NCBI RefSeq assembly: GCF_000184745.1
Contig: NC_014931.1
Coordinates: 4,092,001-4,156,000 of the forward strand
Reading direction: 5' to 3'
Length of the DNA stretch: 64,000 nt
From: Variovorax paradoxus EPS
Lineage (GTDB): Bacteria > Pseudomonadota > Gammaproteobacteria > Burkholderiales > Burkholderiaceae_C
Position numbers and translations under genes: made by a program. The notes beneath the pieces are model-generated. The model searched no databases. It had not been told where the DNA came from and saw only the letters and a program-made list of their open reading frames with translations. Below are positions 8,791 through 18,120 of the stretch, one piece after another (the stretch's first letter is position 1; each line of letters opens with the position of its first letter).

Positions 8791-9731
8791 ACTCCCTTCG
8801 CCGAACCGACGCATCCCTCCTCGGGCTGCTGGCCATGTTGTGCGCAGCCGCCTTCATCGCACCGAGCTGGCTGATGAGCCTGCTGGCCGTGGCACTCGCC
8901 AAGGGCCTCGTCGCACTCGGGCTGCTGCTGCTCCTGCGCGCCGGCCTGGTGCCCTTCGGCCACGCGCTCTACTACTGCCTGGGCGGCTATGTCGCCGGCC
9001 TGGGCACGCCCTGGCTCGGCATCCGCGACACCCTGTTGCTGCTTGCGCTTGCCAGCCTGCTCTCCGGCGGCGTGGCCTTCGTCGCCGGCTTCCTGATGCG
9101 GCGCTACCGAGGCATCTTCTTCGCGATGCTGTCGATGGCGCTGTCGATGATCCTGTACGGCGTTCTGCTCAAGTCGCAGAGCCTGGGCTCATCGGACGGC
9201 TTCACGGTGGCGCGTGCATCTTTCTTCGCTGTGCAGACGGCGGGCGTGGGCGCGATCCGCTCCGTCTACCTGCTCACGGCGGTGGTCACGCTGCTCGCTG
9301 CCTGGGGGGTTTCGCGCTACCTGACGACGGCCATGGGCCACGTCGGCCCCGCGATCCGCGAGAACGAGGTTCGCGTGGCGTACCTCGGCTGTTCGCCCAG
9401 CCGGGTGATCCACATGGAGTACACGGCCTCCGGTGCGCTGGCCGGCGGCGCGGGCGCGCTCGTCGCCATCCTGGTCGGCCAGGTCGATCCGGGCATGGGC
9501 TTCTGGATGACCTCCGGCGAGTTCGTGTTCATCGCGATCCTCGCCGGTGCCGGCGGCATCTGGGGATCGCTGGCCGCGGCCTTCGTGCTCGAAGGCATCC
9601 ATGCGCTGGCGTTCGAGTACGCCCCGCAGTACTGGAAGTTCGTGCTCGGTGCGACCCTGCTGCTGCTGATCGTGCGCTTTCCGAGCGGGCTGTCCAGCAT
9701 GCTGGCGAATCGCGCCGGGGCCCGCTCATGA
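8787..9731 (+). CDS. ABC transporter permease, LivM type
   Basis: A 314-residue multi-spanning permease, partner of the LivH-type protein. It has the family segment LRAGLVPFGHALYYCLGGY after the first helices and the C-terminal coupling region FVFIAILAGAGGIWGSLAAA. It overlaps both neighbours by 4 nt (8787-8790 and 9728-9731), typical of a translationally coupled transporter operon. Length is normal for LivM proteins without the extra N-terminal helices of the E. coli enzyme. Confidence 0.88.
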   Translation: MNSLRRTDASLLGLLAMLCAAAFIAPSWLMSLLAVALAKGLVALGLLLLLRAGLVPFGHALYYCLGGYVAGLGTPWLGIRDTLLLLALASLLSGGVAFVAGFLMRRYRGIFFAMLSMALSMILYGVLLKSQSLGSSDGFTVARASFFAVQTAGVGAIRSVYLLTAVVTLLAAWGVSRYLTTAMGHVGPAIRENEVRVAYLGCSPSRVIHMEYTASGALAGGAGALVAILVGQVDPGMGFWMTSGEFVFIAILAGAGGIWGSLAAAFVLEGIHALAFEYAPQYWKFVLGATLLLLIVRFPSGLSSMLANRAGARS

Positions 9732-10513
9732 GCACGGCACCGCTGCTCGAAACGCGCGGGCTCACCATCCGCTTCGGTGCCGTCGTGGCCGTGAACAAGG
9801 TCAGCGTGCGCATCGACAGGGGCGACGTCGTGGGCCTGATCGGAACCAACGGCGCGGGCAAGACCACCTTCCTCAACATGGTGACCGGCTACCTGCGCCC
9901 GACCGGCGGCGAGATCCTGCTCGACGGCCGCAGCACGCTGGGGCGCAGTCCGCGCGAACTCGTGGCGCACGGCATGGCGCGTTCGTTCCAGGTTCCGCAG
10001 CTCTTCCCCGAAATGACGGTCCGCGAGCACCTTCTCTTCGCCCTGGCGCTGGCCGACGGCTCCACAGGCGGCTTGCTGAAGCCGCTGCATTCCGCACAGC
10101 GCCAGGCGCGCGCCGACGAGGTGCTCGGGCGCTTCGGCCTGCAGGCCATCGGCGAGCGGCCGGTCAACCTCGTTCCCCAAGGGCAGCGCAAGCTGATCGA
10201 TATCGCCATGGCCCTGTCGCTGAAACCGAAGCTGCTGTTGCTCGACGAACCCACCAGCGGCGTGTCCTCCGCCGAGAAGATGCCGTTGATGGAGGTCGTG
10301 TTCGACGTCATCCGCGCGAGCGGCGTCACCGTGCTCTTCGTGGAGCACGACATGGACGTGGTGCGCCGCTACGTGACGCGCATCCTCGCCTTCCGCGACG
10401 GATCGATGATCGCCGACGGCGCCCCCGGCGAGGTCATGCGCGACGCCCAGGTGGCTTCGGCGGTGCTGCGCGGCAAGGCGCCTGCCGCCCTCGCAAGGGC
10501 AGGTGCCGCATGA
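9728..10513 (+). CDS. ABC transporter ATP-binding protein, LivG type
   Basis: A 261-residue cytoplasmic ATPase. Walker A is GTNGAGKTTFLN, the signature is the LivG-like VPQGQRKLIDIA, Walker B is LLLLDEPTSG and the switch histidine lies in VLFVEHDMDVV. The FGAVVAVNKVS opening and C-terminal tail fit LivG rather than LivF. ATG 9728 overlaps the preceding stop; the end overlaps the LivF-type gene by 4 nt. It supplies one of the two ATP-hydrolysing subunits of the importer encoded from 6557 to 11193. Confidence 0.9.
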   Translation: MSTAPLLETRGLTIRFGAVVAVNKVSVRIDRGDVVGLIGTNGAGKTTFLNMVTGYLRPTGGEILLDGRSTLGRSPRELVAHGMARSFQVPQLFPEMTVREHLLFALALADGSTGGLLKPLHSAQRQARADEVLGRFGLQAIGERPVNLVPQGQRKLIDIAMALSLKPKLLLLDEPTSGVSSAEKMPLMEVVFDVIRASGVTVLFVEHDMDVVRRYVTRILAFRDGSMIADGAPGEVMRDAQVASAVLRGKAPAALARAGAA

Positions 10514-11193
10514 TCGAGACGCGCAAGCTTTGCGTGGCTTTCGGGCCCGTATCGATCCTGGAGCAGGTCGACCTGGATGCACCCCCTGGCGCGGTGCTGG
10601 GCGTGGTCGGCCACAACGGCGCAGGCAAGACCACGCTGATGCGCACGCTGATCGGCGCGCTGCCCGTCGCCTCGGGCGAAGTCCGGCTCGACGGCATCGA
10701 TGTCACCGGCTGGCCCAGCCGGCAGCGTGCGCGGCTGGGCATCGGCTACATGCCCGAAGACCGGCGGCTGATTCCCGAGCTGACGGTCCGGGCCAACATC
10801 GAGCTGCCGCTGGAGGTTGCCGGGCTTGCCGGCGCCGAGCGCAATCGCCGCGTGAGCGGCGCGCTCGACATGATCCCGGAGCTCGCACCGCTGATCCAGC
10901 GGCGCGGCAACCAGCTTTCCGGCGGGCAGCAGAAGCTGGCCGCGCTGGCACGCGCCATCTGCCAGGGCCAGCGCCTGCTGCTGCTCGACGAGCCTTTCGA
11001 GGGCGTCGCGCCGGCGCTCGTGCAGCGCCTCGTCGAGGTGCTGCGCGCCCTTCGGCGCCAGGGCCCGACCATCCTGGTCACCGACTCCGAGGGCGCGAAC
11101 CTCGAGGGCCTGTGCGATCGGCGCTTCACCATCGAACGCGGCCGCATGCGGCCGGACGACTCCCTCCATCACAACCCAGAGGCTCTTCCGTGA
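10510..11193 (+). CDS. ABC transporter ATP-binding protein, LivF type
   Basis: A 227-residue ATPase completing the importer. Walker A is GHNGAGKTTLMRTL, the signature is LSGGQQKLAALARAI and Walker B is LLLLDEPFEGVAP. After Walker B the sequence reads ILVTDSEGAN, where typical LivF proteins have VEQN, so the switch position is divergent; catalysis may rely more on the LivG partner. The stop codon overlaps the GTG start of the next gene (11190-11193), tying transport to catabolism. Confidence 0.88.
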   Translation: MIETRKLCVAFGPVSILEQVDLDAPPGAVLGVVGHNGAGKTTLMRTLIGALPVASGEVRLDGIDVTGWPSRQRARLGIGYMPEDRRLIPELTVRANIELPLEVAGLAGAERNRRVSGALDMIPELAPLIQRRGNQLSGGQQKLAALARAICQGQRLLLLDEPFEGVAPALVQRLVEVLRALRRQGPTILVTDSEGANLEGLCDRRFTIERGRMRPDDSLHHNPEALP

Positions 11194-12800
11194 ACACGTC
11201 GCAAGACTATGACTACATCGTGGTGGGCGGCGGCTCCGCCGGCTGCCTGCTGGCCAACCGCCTGTCCGCCGATCCGTCGCAGCGCGTGCTGCTGATCGAG
11301 GCCGGTGCGCGCGACAACAGCATCTTCATCCGCATGCCGGCCGGCTTCAGCCGCGTGTTCGGCACGCACCGGATGTGGGACTACCAATCCGAGCCGCAGG
11401 CCGGCCTGGGCGGCCGTACCGCCTTCGTGCCGCAGGGCCGCACGCTGGGCGGCAGCGGCTCCATGAACGGCATGATCTACATCCGCGGCGATCGCCAGGA
11501 CTACGACGACTGGCGCGACGGCGGCTGCAGCGGCTGGGGCTACGAGGACGTGCTGCCGTGGTTCCGCAAGTCCGAGGGGAACCAGCGCCTGTCCGACGCG
11601 TACCACGGTGCCGCTGGCCCCCTCAAGGTCATCGACACGCCCTACCGCCATGCGCTCAACGCGGCGTTCGTGCGCTCCGCGCAGGAGATCGGCCTGCCGT
11701 TCAACCACGACTTCAACGGCGCCTCCCAACTGGGCGCCGGGTTTTATCAGATCACCTCCTTCGAAGGCGAGCGCGGCAACACGGCGCGCTTCTTCCTGCG
11801 CCCCGCGATGGGACGCCCGAACCTCGAGGTGCGCACCGACCTGACCGCCGCCCGCGTGCAGTTCGACGGCACGCGCGCCACCGGCATCGAGTGTCTGGAG
11901 AGCAAGGGGCATCACGCCGCCGTTGCCTTCCGCGCCAGGCGCGAGGTGATCCTCTGCGCGGGCGGCCTGGGCAGCGCCAAGATCCTGCTGCAGTCGGGGG
12001 TCGGGCCGGGCGCACAGCTGCAGGCGGTCGGGGTTCCCCAGGTGAAGGAGCTGGCCGGCGTCGGCCGCAACTACCAGGACCACCTCGAAGTGCCGGTGTA
12101 TGGCCAGACGCGCGAGCCGATCAGCCTCTTCGGACACGACCGCGGCCTCTCGGCACTGCGGCACGGCGCGCAGTGGGTTCTTTTCAGGAGCGGCCTGATG
12201 ACCTCGAACGTGGTCGAGTCGGGTGGCTTCTTCGACACCGATGGCGACGGTCGCGCGGACATCCAGTTCCACGTGCTGCCGGTGCTGGTCGGCGATGCGG
12301 ACCGCGCGCCGCCGATGGTGCACGGCATCACGCTCAACCCCTGCCAGCTCGCACCGAAGTCGCGCGGCGAATTGCGGCTGCGCAGCAGCGACCCGCTCGA
12401 CCTGCCGTGGCTGGATGCCGGCGCGCTGGCCGACGAGGACGACGTGCGCGTGCTGCGCGAAGGCGTGCGGCTGGCGCGCCGGATCCTGGCTGCGCCGTCG
12501 CTCGCGGCGCTGGTGAGCCGGGAGATCGAGCCGCTGCCCGAGTTCGCCGGCGATGACGACGCCGACATCGATGCCCGGGTGCGCCACTACGCCAAAACCG
12601 TCTATCACCCCGGCGGCACCTGCAAGATGGGGACCGATGCCATGGCAGTGGTCGACCCGCAATTGCGCGTGCACGGCCTGCAGGGACTGCGCGTCGCCGA
12701 CGTGTCCGTCATGCCGGCCATCCCGCGCGGCAACACCAACGCCGGCACGATCATGATCGCCGAGCGGGCCGCCGACTTCATCCAATCCGAAAGGGCCTGA
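11190..12800 (+). CDS. GMC-family FAD-dependent alcohol oxidoreductase
   Basis: A 536-residue flavoprotein of the glucose-methanol-choline family, related to choline dehydrogenase and aryl-alcohol oxidases. The N-terminus carries the FAD-binding VVGGGSAGCLLANRL and LLIEAGARD. The PROSITE-like segment RTLGGSGSMNGMIYIRGD follows near residue 88. C-terminal catalytic residues are visible as YHPGGTCKMG (His about 473) and IPRGNTNAGT. The family oxidises primary alcohols to aldehydes. Starting at GTG 11190 inside the preceding stop and followed two bases later by an aldehyde dehydrogenase, it probably performs the first oxidation of the imported compound. Exact substrate unknown; an aryl alcohol is favoured by context. 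Confidence 0.88.
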   Translation: MNTSQDYDYIVVGGGSAGCLLANRLSADPSQRVLLIEAGARDNSIFIRMPAGFSRVFGTHRMWDYQSEPQAGLGGRTAFVPQGRTLGGSGSMNGMIYIRGDRQDYDDWRDGGCSGWGYEDVLPWFRKSEGNQRLSDAYHGAAGPLKVIDTPYRHALNAAFVRSAQEIGLPFNHDFNGASQLGAGFYQITSFEGERGNTARFFLRPAMGRPNLEVRTDLTAARVQFDGTRATGIECLESKGHHAAVAFRARREVILCAGGLGSAKILLQSGVGPGAQLQAVGVPQVKELAGVGRNYQDHLEVPVYGQTREPISLFGHDRGLSALRHGAQWVLFRSGLMTSNVVESGGFFDTDGDGRADIQFHVLPVLVGDADRAPPMVHGITLNPCQLAPKSRGELRLRSSDPLDLPWLDAGALADEDDVRVLREGVRLARRILAAPSLAALVSREIEPLPEFAGDDDADIDARVRHYAKTVYHPGGTCKMGTDAMAVVDPQLRVHGLQGLRVADVSVMPAIPRGNTNAGTIMIAERAADFIQSERA

Positions 12801-12802
12801 GC

Positions 12803-14299
12803 ATGCTTCAGAACAACCTGGGGCTGCTGGGCGCAGCCACCCGCACGGCACTTGAACAAGAGCCGCGCGTCTTCATCGGCGGTGAGTGGCAGACCATCTC
12901 GAACAGCCTGCCGGCAGTGGATCCGAGCAGCGCGATACCGGTCTCCCGCATCGCAGCCGCCGGCGCGGTGCAGGTCGATGCGGCTGTGCGCGCCGCACGC
13001 GCCGCCTTCGAAACCGGCCCCTGGCCGCGCATGCGTGGCGCCGAGCGGGAAGCCCTGCTGCGCCGGCTCGCCGACCTGATCGAACGCGACCGCCAGACGC
13101 TGGCCGAACTGGAGGTGCTCGACGTCGGCATGCCGATCTGGATGGCGCGCGACCTGAACGTCGGTGGCGCGATCGGCGTGCTGCGCTACATGGCCGGGTT
13201 CGCGGGTCGCGCGAACGGCCGCACCGTCCAGGTCGGCGTGCCGATCCCGGAATCGGCCTTCTTCGGCTACACGCAGAAAGAAGCGCTGGGCGTGGTCGGC
13301 GCGATCATCCCGTGGAACGTGCCGCTGATGATGTCGGTGTGGAAGCTCGCACCCGCGCTCGCGGCGGGCTGCACCGTGGTGCTCAAGCCGTCCGAGGAAG
13401 CCTCGCTGAGCGTGCTGTACCTCGCAGGGCTCGTACGCGAGGCCGGCTTCCCAGCGGGTGTGGTCAATGTGGTCACCGGCACCGGCCCCGAGGCCGGCGC
13501 GGCGCTCGCGGCGCATCCAGGGCTGGACAAGATCACCTTCACGGGCTCGACGCGCAGCGGCATCCAGGTGGCGCTGGCCGCCGCGCGCAACGTCACCAAG
13601 GCCACGCTCGAACTGGGCGGCAAGTCGCCGCAGATCCTCTTTGCGGACGCCGACCTGGATCAGGTCATCCCGGGCATTGCCGGCAGCATCTTCCTCAACT
13701 CCGGACAGGTGTGCGTGGCGGGGTCGCGGCTGTACGTGGACCGGCGAATCTACGACGAAGCCGTCGACCGGCTGGCGCGGCACGCCGACGCGATGCGGCT
13801 CGGCCCCGGCCTGGCACCCGATACCGAACTCGGGCCGCTGGTGAACGCCCGCCAGCAGCAGCACGTGCTCGGGCACCTGGACGCCGCCCGACGCGCCGGC
13901 GCCGAGCTGCTGACCGCCGACCCACGCATCGATGCCGCGGGCTTCTATGTGCGCCCCAGCGTGATCGCGGTGGCGGACCAGGCCGCCTCCATCGTGCGCG
14001 AAGAGCTGTTCGGCCCCGTCATCACGGCCACGCCGTTCGACAGCGTGGACGAGGCCGTGCACATGGCCAACGACACCGACTACGGCCTCTCCGCCTGCCT
14101 GTGGACGCGAGACCTAGCGACGATGCACGCGGTGGTGCCGCGCATCCGCTCGGGCAAGGTGGCCGTCAACACCGAACCGATGCCCTGGCCGGGGCTGCCG
14201 GAAGGCGGCCGGGGCGCGTCGGGCTACGGGCGCGACCTGGGCGAGGAATCGTTCGAGTCGTTCCTGGAGACCAAGTCCGTGCTGGTCCGCTACGCCTGA
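12803..14299 (+). CDS. NAD(P)-dependent aldehyde dehydrogenase
   Basis: A 498-residue aldehyde dehydrogenase of standard length. The general base is Glu270 in LELGGKSPQILF and the nucleophile is Cys304 in NSGQVCVAGSR; the cofactor region IIPWNVPLMMSVWK and the FTGSTRSG Rossmann turn are present. It oxidises an aldehyde to the acid, presumably the product of the adjacent GMC enzyme, and resembles phenylacetaldehyde/betaine-aldehyde-type members. It begins two bases after the GMC stop, so co-translation is likely. All key residues are intact. Confidence 0.92.
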   Translation: MLQNNLGLLGAATRTALEQEPRVFIGGEWQTISNSLPAVDPSSAIPVSRIAAAGAVQVDAAVRAARAAFETGPWPRMRGAEREALLRRLADLIERDRQTLAELEVLDVGMPIWMARDLNVGGAIGVLRYMAGFAGRANGRTVQVGVPIPESAFFGYTQKEALGVVGAIIPWNVPLMMSVWKLAPALAAGCTVVLKPSEEASLSVLYLAGLVREAGFPAGVVNVVTGTGPEAGAALAAHPGLDKITFTGSTRSGIQVALAAARNVTKATLELGGKSPQILFADADLDQVIPGIAGSIFLNSGQVCVAGSRLYVDRRIYDEAVDRLARHADAMRLGPGLAPDTELGPLVNARQQQHVLGHLDAARRAGAELLTADPRIDAAGFYVRPSVIAVADQAASIVREELFGPVITATPFDSVDEAVHMANDTDYGLSACLWTRDLATMHAVVPRIRSGKVAVNTEPMPWPGLPEGGRGASGYGRDLGEESFESFLETKSVLVRYA

Positions 14300-14337
14300 G
14301 CTCTTCATTCCCTAATGCGAACCATCAGCAAACCATC

Positions 14338-15105
14338 ATGACTTTTTCACAGCCCGGCGCATCCGATGCGCTGAACGGCAAGGTCGCCGTCATCACCGGC
14401 GGCAGCAGCGGCATCGGTGCCGCCACTGTCCGATTGCTGGCCGCATCGGGTGCGGCGGTGGTCATCGGCTTCAACCAGGGCGAACAACGCGCCGAGCTGC
14501 TGCGCAGCGAGCTGCCCGGCGATGGGCACCGGACCCTGCACATGCCGCTGGCCGACAGTGGCGCGCATGCGGCGCTGGCGGATTCGCTGCGGGCCGCATA
14601 CGGCCGCATCGATGTCCTCGTGAACTCGGCCGGCTTCACCCAGCGCATTCCGCACGCCAGTCTCGAGGCACTGACGCCCGAGCTCTTCAATGAGATCCTG
14701 CTGGCCAATGCGGGCGGGCCGTTCTCGATCATCCGCGCGCTGATGCCCCTGCTGCGCGCCTCGGGTGCCGCCACCGTGGTGAACGTGTCGTCGGTCTCGG
14801 CCTTCACCGGCCTGGGCAGCAACATCGCCTACTGCGCGGCCAAGTCGGCGCTGGACACGATGACGGTGTCGCTGGCGCGCGCCTTCGGCCCGGCCGTGCG
14901 TTTTCTCAGCGTGTCGCCGGCCTCGGTCGACACCGATTTCGTCCAGGGGCGCAACCGCGAAGAGCTGGAGGCGAAGGCTGCGGCCACGCCGCTGGGGCGC
15001 ATCGTCACGCCGGAGGACGTCGCGCTTTCGGTGCTGGCTTGCGTGACGCACCTGCGCACCGCCACCGGCACGCGCATCGTGATCGACGGAGGGCACAGCC
15101 TGTGA
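14338..15105 (+). CDS. Short-chain dehydrogenase/reductase
   Basis: A 255-residue classical SDR. The cofactor motif is TGGSSGIGAATV near residue 20, the NSAG motif is VNSAGF, and the catalytic Ser and Tyr-x-x-x-Lys appear as VSSVSAFTGLG and YCAAKSAL. Glycine spacing fits NAD(P)H binding. Its place between the aldehyde dehydrogenase and fumarylacetoacetase suggests a redox step on a side-chain hydroxyl or keto group of the imported compound, but the order of action is open. The stop overlaps the next start. Confidence 0.88.
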   Translation: MTFSQPGASDALNGKVAVITGGSSGIGAATVRLLAASGAAVVIGFNQGEQRAELLRSELPGDGHRTLHMPLADSGAHAALADSLRAAYGRIDVLVNSAGFTQRIPHASLEALTPELFNEILLANAGGPFSIIRALMPLLRASGAATVVNVSSVSAFTGLGSNIAYCAAKSALDTMTVSLARAFGPAVRFLSVSPASVDTDFVQGRNREELEAKAAATPLGRIVTPEDVALSVLACVTHLRTATGTRIVIDGGHSL

Positions 15106-16427
15106 ACCCGATGCTGAATGCCACCCACGACCCGGCCCTGCGCAGCTGGGTCGCCTCGGCCAATGGGGCCGGTGCCGAGTTCCCGATCCAGAACCTTCCC
15201 TTCGCCGTGTTCCGGCCGTTGGACGGCAACGGGCCGCCGCGCTGCGGCGTGGGCATCGGCGACCGCATCCTCGACGTCGGCGCTTGTGCGCAGCACCTCG
15301 ACGGACTCGCCAGGACGGCCGCGCTCGCGTGCCGCGCCCCGGCGCTGAACGACCTGATGGCGCTGGGCGCACCGGCCGCTTTGGCCTTGCGCGCAGGCGT
15401 GTCGCAACTGCTGGCCGAGCGCGCCGACTCCGAGTCCGATCGTGACGCCGCCAGCCGCGCGCTGCTGGGCCTGGACGAGGTGCAACTGCTGATGCCGGTG
15501 AAGGTCGGCGGCTTCACCGATTTCTTCGCGTCGATCCACCACGCGACAAATGCCGGCCGCCTGTTCCGCCCCGACATGCCGCTGCTGCCCAACTACAAGC
15601 ATGTGCCCATCGCCTACAACGGCAGGGCCAACAGCGTGCGGGTCAGCGGCGCGCCGGTGCAGCGCCCCTTCGGCCAGCTCAAGGGGCCGGGCGATGCGGC
15701 GCCGCGCTTCGCACCGGCCCAAAGGCTCGACCACGAGGTCGAGCTCGGCGTCTATGTCGGCGCTGCGTCCACGCAGGGACGGCCCATCGCGATCGGTGAT
15801 GCATGGCAGCACGTGTTCGGCTTCTCGCTGCTCAACGACTGGTCGGCGCGCGACATCCAGGGCTGGGAATACCAGCCCCTGGGGCCGTTTCTCGCGAAGA
15901 GCTTCGCGACGACGGTGTCGCCCTGGGTGGTCACGGCCGAGGCGCTGGCGCCCTTTCGCGTGCCGGCAGTGGCCCGGCCCGCGGGCGATCCCTCGCCTCT
16001 TCCCTACCTGTGGGACGACGCCGACCAGCGCCACGGGGGGCTTCGCATCGTGCTCGACGCCCACCTTCGCAGCGAACGGATGGCCGCTGGCGGCCTGCCG
16101 CCGATGCGCCTGTCGCGCTCCGACACCGGCCTTCTCTACTGGACGGTTGCACAGATGCTGGCGCACCACACGAGCAATGGCAGCGCGCTCGACACCGGCG
16201 ACCTGCTGGGCTCCGGCACCGTGTCGGGCGAGAGCGCCGATGCGCTCGGCAGCCTGCTGGAGATCACATCGGGCGGCAGCCGGCCGCTCATGCTGCCCGG
16301 CGGCGAGCAGCGCACCTTCCTTGCCGATGGCGACGAAGTGATCCTCAGCGGCCGCTGCGAATCGCCGGGCCACGTCGCCATCGGCTTCGGGCAGTGCAGC
16401 GGCATCGTGCGTGCCGCACGGAATTGA
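15102..16427 (+). CDS. fahA: Fumarylacetoacetase
   Basis: A 441-residue hydrolase that splits fumarylacetoacetate into fumarate and acetoacetate, the last step of the homogentisate route. Family marks are DFFASIHHATNAGRLFRPD, the metal-site run LDHEVELGVYVG and the DWSARDIQGWEYQPLGPF segment with the catalytic metal and oxyanion region; length is close to full-size FAH enzymes. GTG 15102 overlaps the SDR stop; an ATG three codons on is an alternative start. No maleylacetoacetate isomerase is seen nearby, so that step must be encoded elsewhere or occur with glutathione non-enzymatically. Confidence 0.92.
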   Translation: MNPMLNATHDPALRSWVASANGAGAEFPIQNLPFAVFRPLDGNGPPRCGVGIGDRILDVGACAQHLDGLARTAALACRAPALNDLMALGAPAALALRAGVSQLLAERADSESDRDAASRALLGLDEVQLLMPVKVGGFTDFFASIHHATNAGRLFRPDMPLLPNYKHVPIAYNGRANSVRVSGAPVQRPFGQLKGPGDAAPRFAPAQRLDHEVELGVYVGAASTQGRPIAIGDAWQHVFGFSLLNDWSARDIQGWEYQPLGPFLAKSFATTVSPWVVTAEALAPFRVPAVARPAGDPSPLPYLWDDADQRHGGLRIVLDAHLRSERMAAGGLPPMRLSRSDTGLLYWTVAQMLAHHTSNGSALDTGDLLGSGTVSGESADALGSLLEITSGGSRPLMLPGGEQRTFLADGDEVILSGRCESPGHVAIGFGQCSGIVRAARN

Positions 16428-16445
16428 TCCACAGGAGAACAACGC

Positions 16446-16769
16446 ATGATCGTCGAACAGAGAACCTATACGACCCATCCCGGCAAATGGCGCGACTACC
16501 TCGCGCTCTATGAAGCCGAGGGACTGGAGATCCAGAAGCGCATCCTCGGCCGCATGGTGGGCTACTACCGGTCCGAGACCGGCACGCTGAGCCAGATCGT
16601 CCACATGTGGGCCTACGAAGACATGAACGAGCGCACGCACCGGCGCCATGCGCTGATGGCGGACCCGGGCTTCAAGGCCTATGCCGCGAAGATGCTGCCG
16701 CTGCTGCAGAACCAGGAGTCGCGCATCCTCGTGCCGGCCGATTTCTTCGCGCCGCGATGGCAACAGTGA
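16446..16769 (+). CDS. NIPSNAP-family protein
   Basis: A 107-residue single-domain protein with the NIPSNAP (dimeric alpha/beta barrel) pattern: [21 protein letters not shown] at the start (quoted by its ends) and the central [19 protein letters not shown]. Proteins of this fold in catabolic operons are often small accessory enzymes or ligand-binding factors, but no catalytic role is established. It lies between fahA and hmgA, 18 bp after the former with AGGAGAAC upstream, so it is likely part of the pathway rather than a bystander. Confidence 0.82.
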   Translation: MIVEQRTYTTHPGKWRDYLALYEAEGLEIQKRILGRMVGYYRSETGTLSQIVHMWAYEDMNERTHRRHALMADPGFKAYAAKMLPLLQNQESRILVPADFFAPRWQQ

Positions 16770-16795
16770 CCCGCACCATGCAGGAAGACACATCC

Positions 16796-18097
16796 ATGGC
16801 GCGCAACGAACCTGCCGCAATGGCCTACCAGAGCGGCTTCGGGAACCAGTTCGCGAGCGAGGCCCGCCCGGGCGCGCTGCCGGTGGGCCGCAACTCGCCG
16901 CAGCAGGCGCCCCTGGGTCTGTACGCGGAGCTGCTGTCGGGGACCGCGTTCACGGCCCCCCGCGAACACAACCGGCGGACCTGGATGTACCGCATGCAGC
17001 CCAGCGCAATGCACGACGCCTTCGTGCGGATCGACGACGGACGCTGGCGCAGCGGCCCGTTCAACGAGGCCGAGACGCCGGCGAACCGCCTGCGCTGGGA
17101 TCCGTGGCCGATGTCCGGCGAAGCGGCCGATTTCGTCGATGGCATGGTCACCATCGCAGGCAATGGCGATGCGCATGCGCAGACCGGCTGCGCCGTGCAT
17201 GTCTACCTCGCCAATCGCTCGATGGAAAAGCGCTATTTCATGGACTCGGACGGCGAGCTGCTGATCGTTCCGCAGGCGGGCGCGCTGCTGCTGCACACGG
17301 AGCTCGGAAAGCTGCATGTGCAGTCGGGCGAAATTGCGCTCGTGCCCCGTGGCATGCGATTCAGGGTCGAGCTGCCCGAGGGCGATGCGCGCGGCTATGT
17401 CTGCGAGAACTATGGCGCGCCGTTCCGGCTGCCGGAGCTCGGCCCGATCGGCTCGAACGGCCTGGCCAACGCCCGGGACTTCCTTGCGCCGGTTGCGGCC
17501 TTCGAAGCCGACACGGGTCCGGTGCGCATCGTCAACAAGTTCCTCGGCCATCTTTGGGAAGGCGGCCAGCCGCACTCTCCGCTCGACGTCGTCGCATGGC
17601 ATGGCAACCTCACGCCGTGCAAGTACGACCTCGCGCGGTTCATGGCGATCGGCACCATCAGCTTCGATCATCCCGACCCGTCGATTTTCACCGTGCTCAC
17701 GTCAGGCACCGACACGCCGGGGGTGGCGAACTGCGACTTCGTGATCTTCCCGCCGCGCTGGCTCGTGGCCGAGGACACCTTCCGTCCCCCATGGTTCCAT
17801 CGCAACGTCATGAGCGAACTCATGGGCCTGGTGCGCGGCGTCTATGACGCCAAGGCGGAGGGTTTCGTCCCCGGCGGCATGAGCCTGCACAACTGCATGC
17901 TGCCGCACGGCCCCGATGCCGCGACGTTCGACAAGGCAAGCGCCGCGGAGCTCGCCCCCCACCGCATCCGGGACACGCTGGCCTTCATGTTCGAAAGCCG
18001 GCATGTCTTCAGGCCCACCGCCCAGGCCCTGGCCGCCAGCAACCTGCAGGCCGGCTACGACGCTGTCTGGCGGGGCTTCATGCCCGGCCATCGGTAA
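16796..18097 (+). CDS. hmgA: Homogentisate 1,2-dioxygenase
   Basis: A 433-residue iron(II) ring-cleavage enzyme turning homogentisate into maleylacetoacetate. Recognisable stretches are [13 protein letters not shown] at the N-terminus, [15 protein letters not shown], the cupin body and the C-terminal catalytic region with [16 protein letters not shown] plus [15 protein letters not shown], supplying His/Glu iron ligands. Length matches the family. ATG 16796 follows AGGA at suitable spacing; in-frame ATGs at 16757 and 16779 would overlap the NIPSNAP gene. With fahA it defines the operon as a homogentisate-pathway unit. Confidence 0.95.
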   Translation: MARNEPAAMAYQSGFGNQFASEARPGALPVGRNSPQQAPLGLYAELLSGTAFTAPREHNRRTWMYRMQPSAMHDAFVRIDDGRWRSGPFNEAETPANRLRWDPWPMSGEAADFVDGMVTIAGNGDAHAQTGCAVHVYLANRSMEKRYFMDSDGELLIVPQAGALLLHTELGKLHVQSGEIALVPRGMRFRVELPEGDARGYVCENYGAPFRLPELGPIGSNGLANARDFLAPVAAFEADTGPVRIVNKFLGHLWEGGQPHSPLDVVAWHGNLTPCKYDLARFMAIGTISFDHPDPSIFTVLTSGTDTPGVANCDFVIFPPRWLVAEDTFRPPWFHRNVMSELMGLVRGVYDAKAEGFVPGGMSLHNCMLPHGPDAATFDKASAAELAPHRIRDTLAFMFESRHVFRPTAQALAASNLQAGYDAVWRGFMPGHR

Positions 18098-18120
18098 GTC
18101 AACAAAAAAAGGAGATAGAC

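Noticed and set aside
12886..14337. Open frame through the aldehyde dehydrogenase that continues into the SDR
   Set aside because: Only the part from ATG 14338 encodes an SDR; the upstream stretch is an Arg/Gly-rich out-of-frame reading of the dehydrogenase gene.
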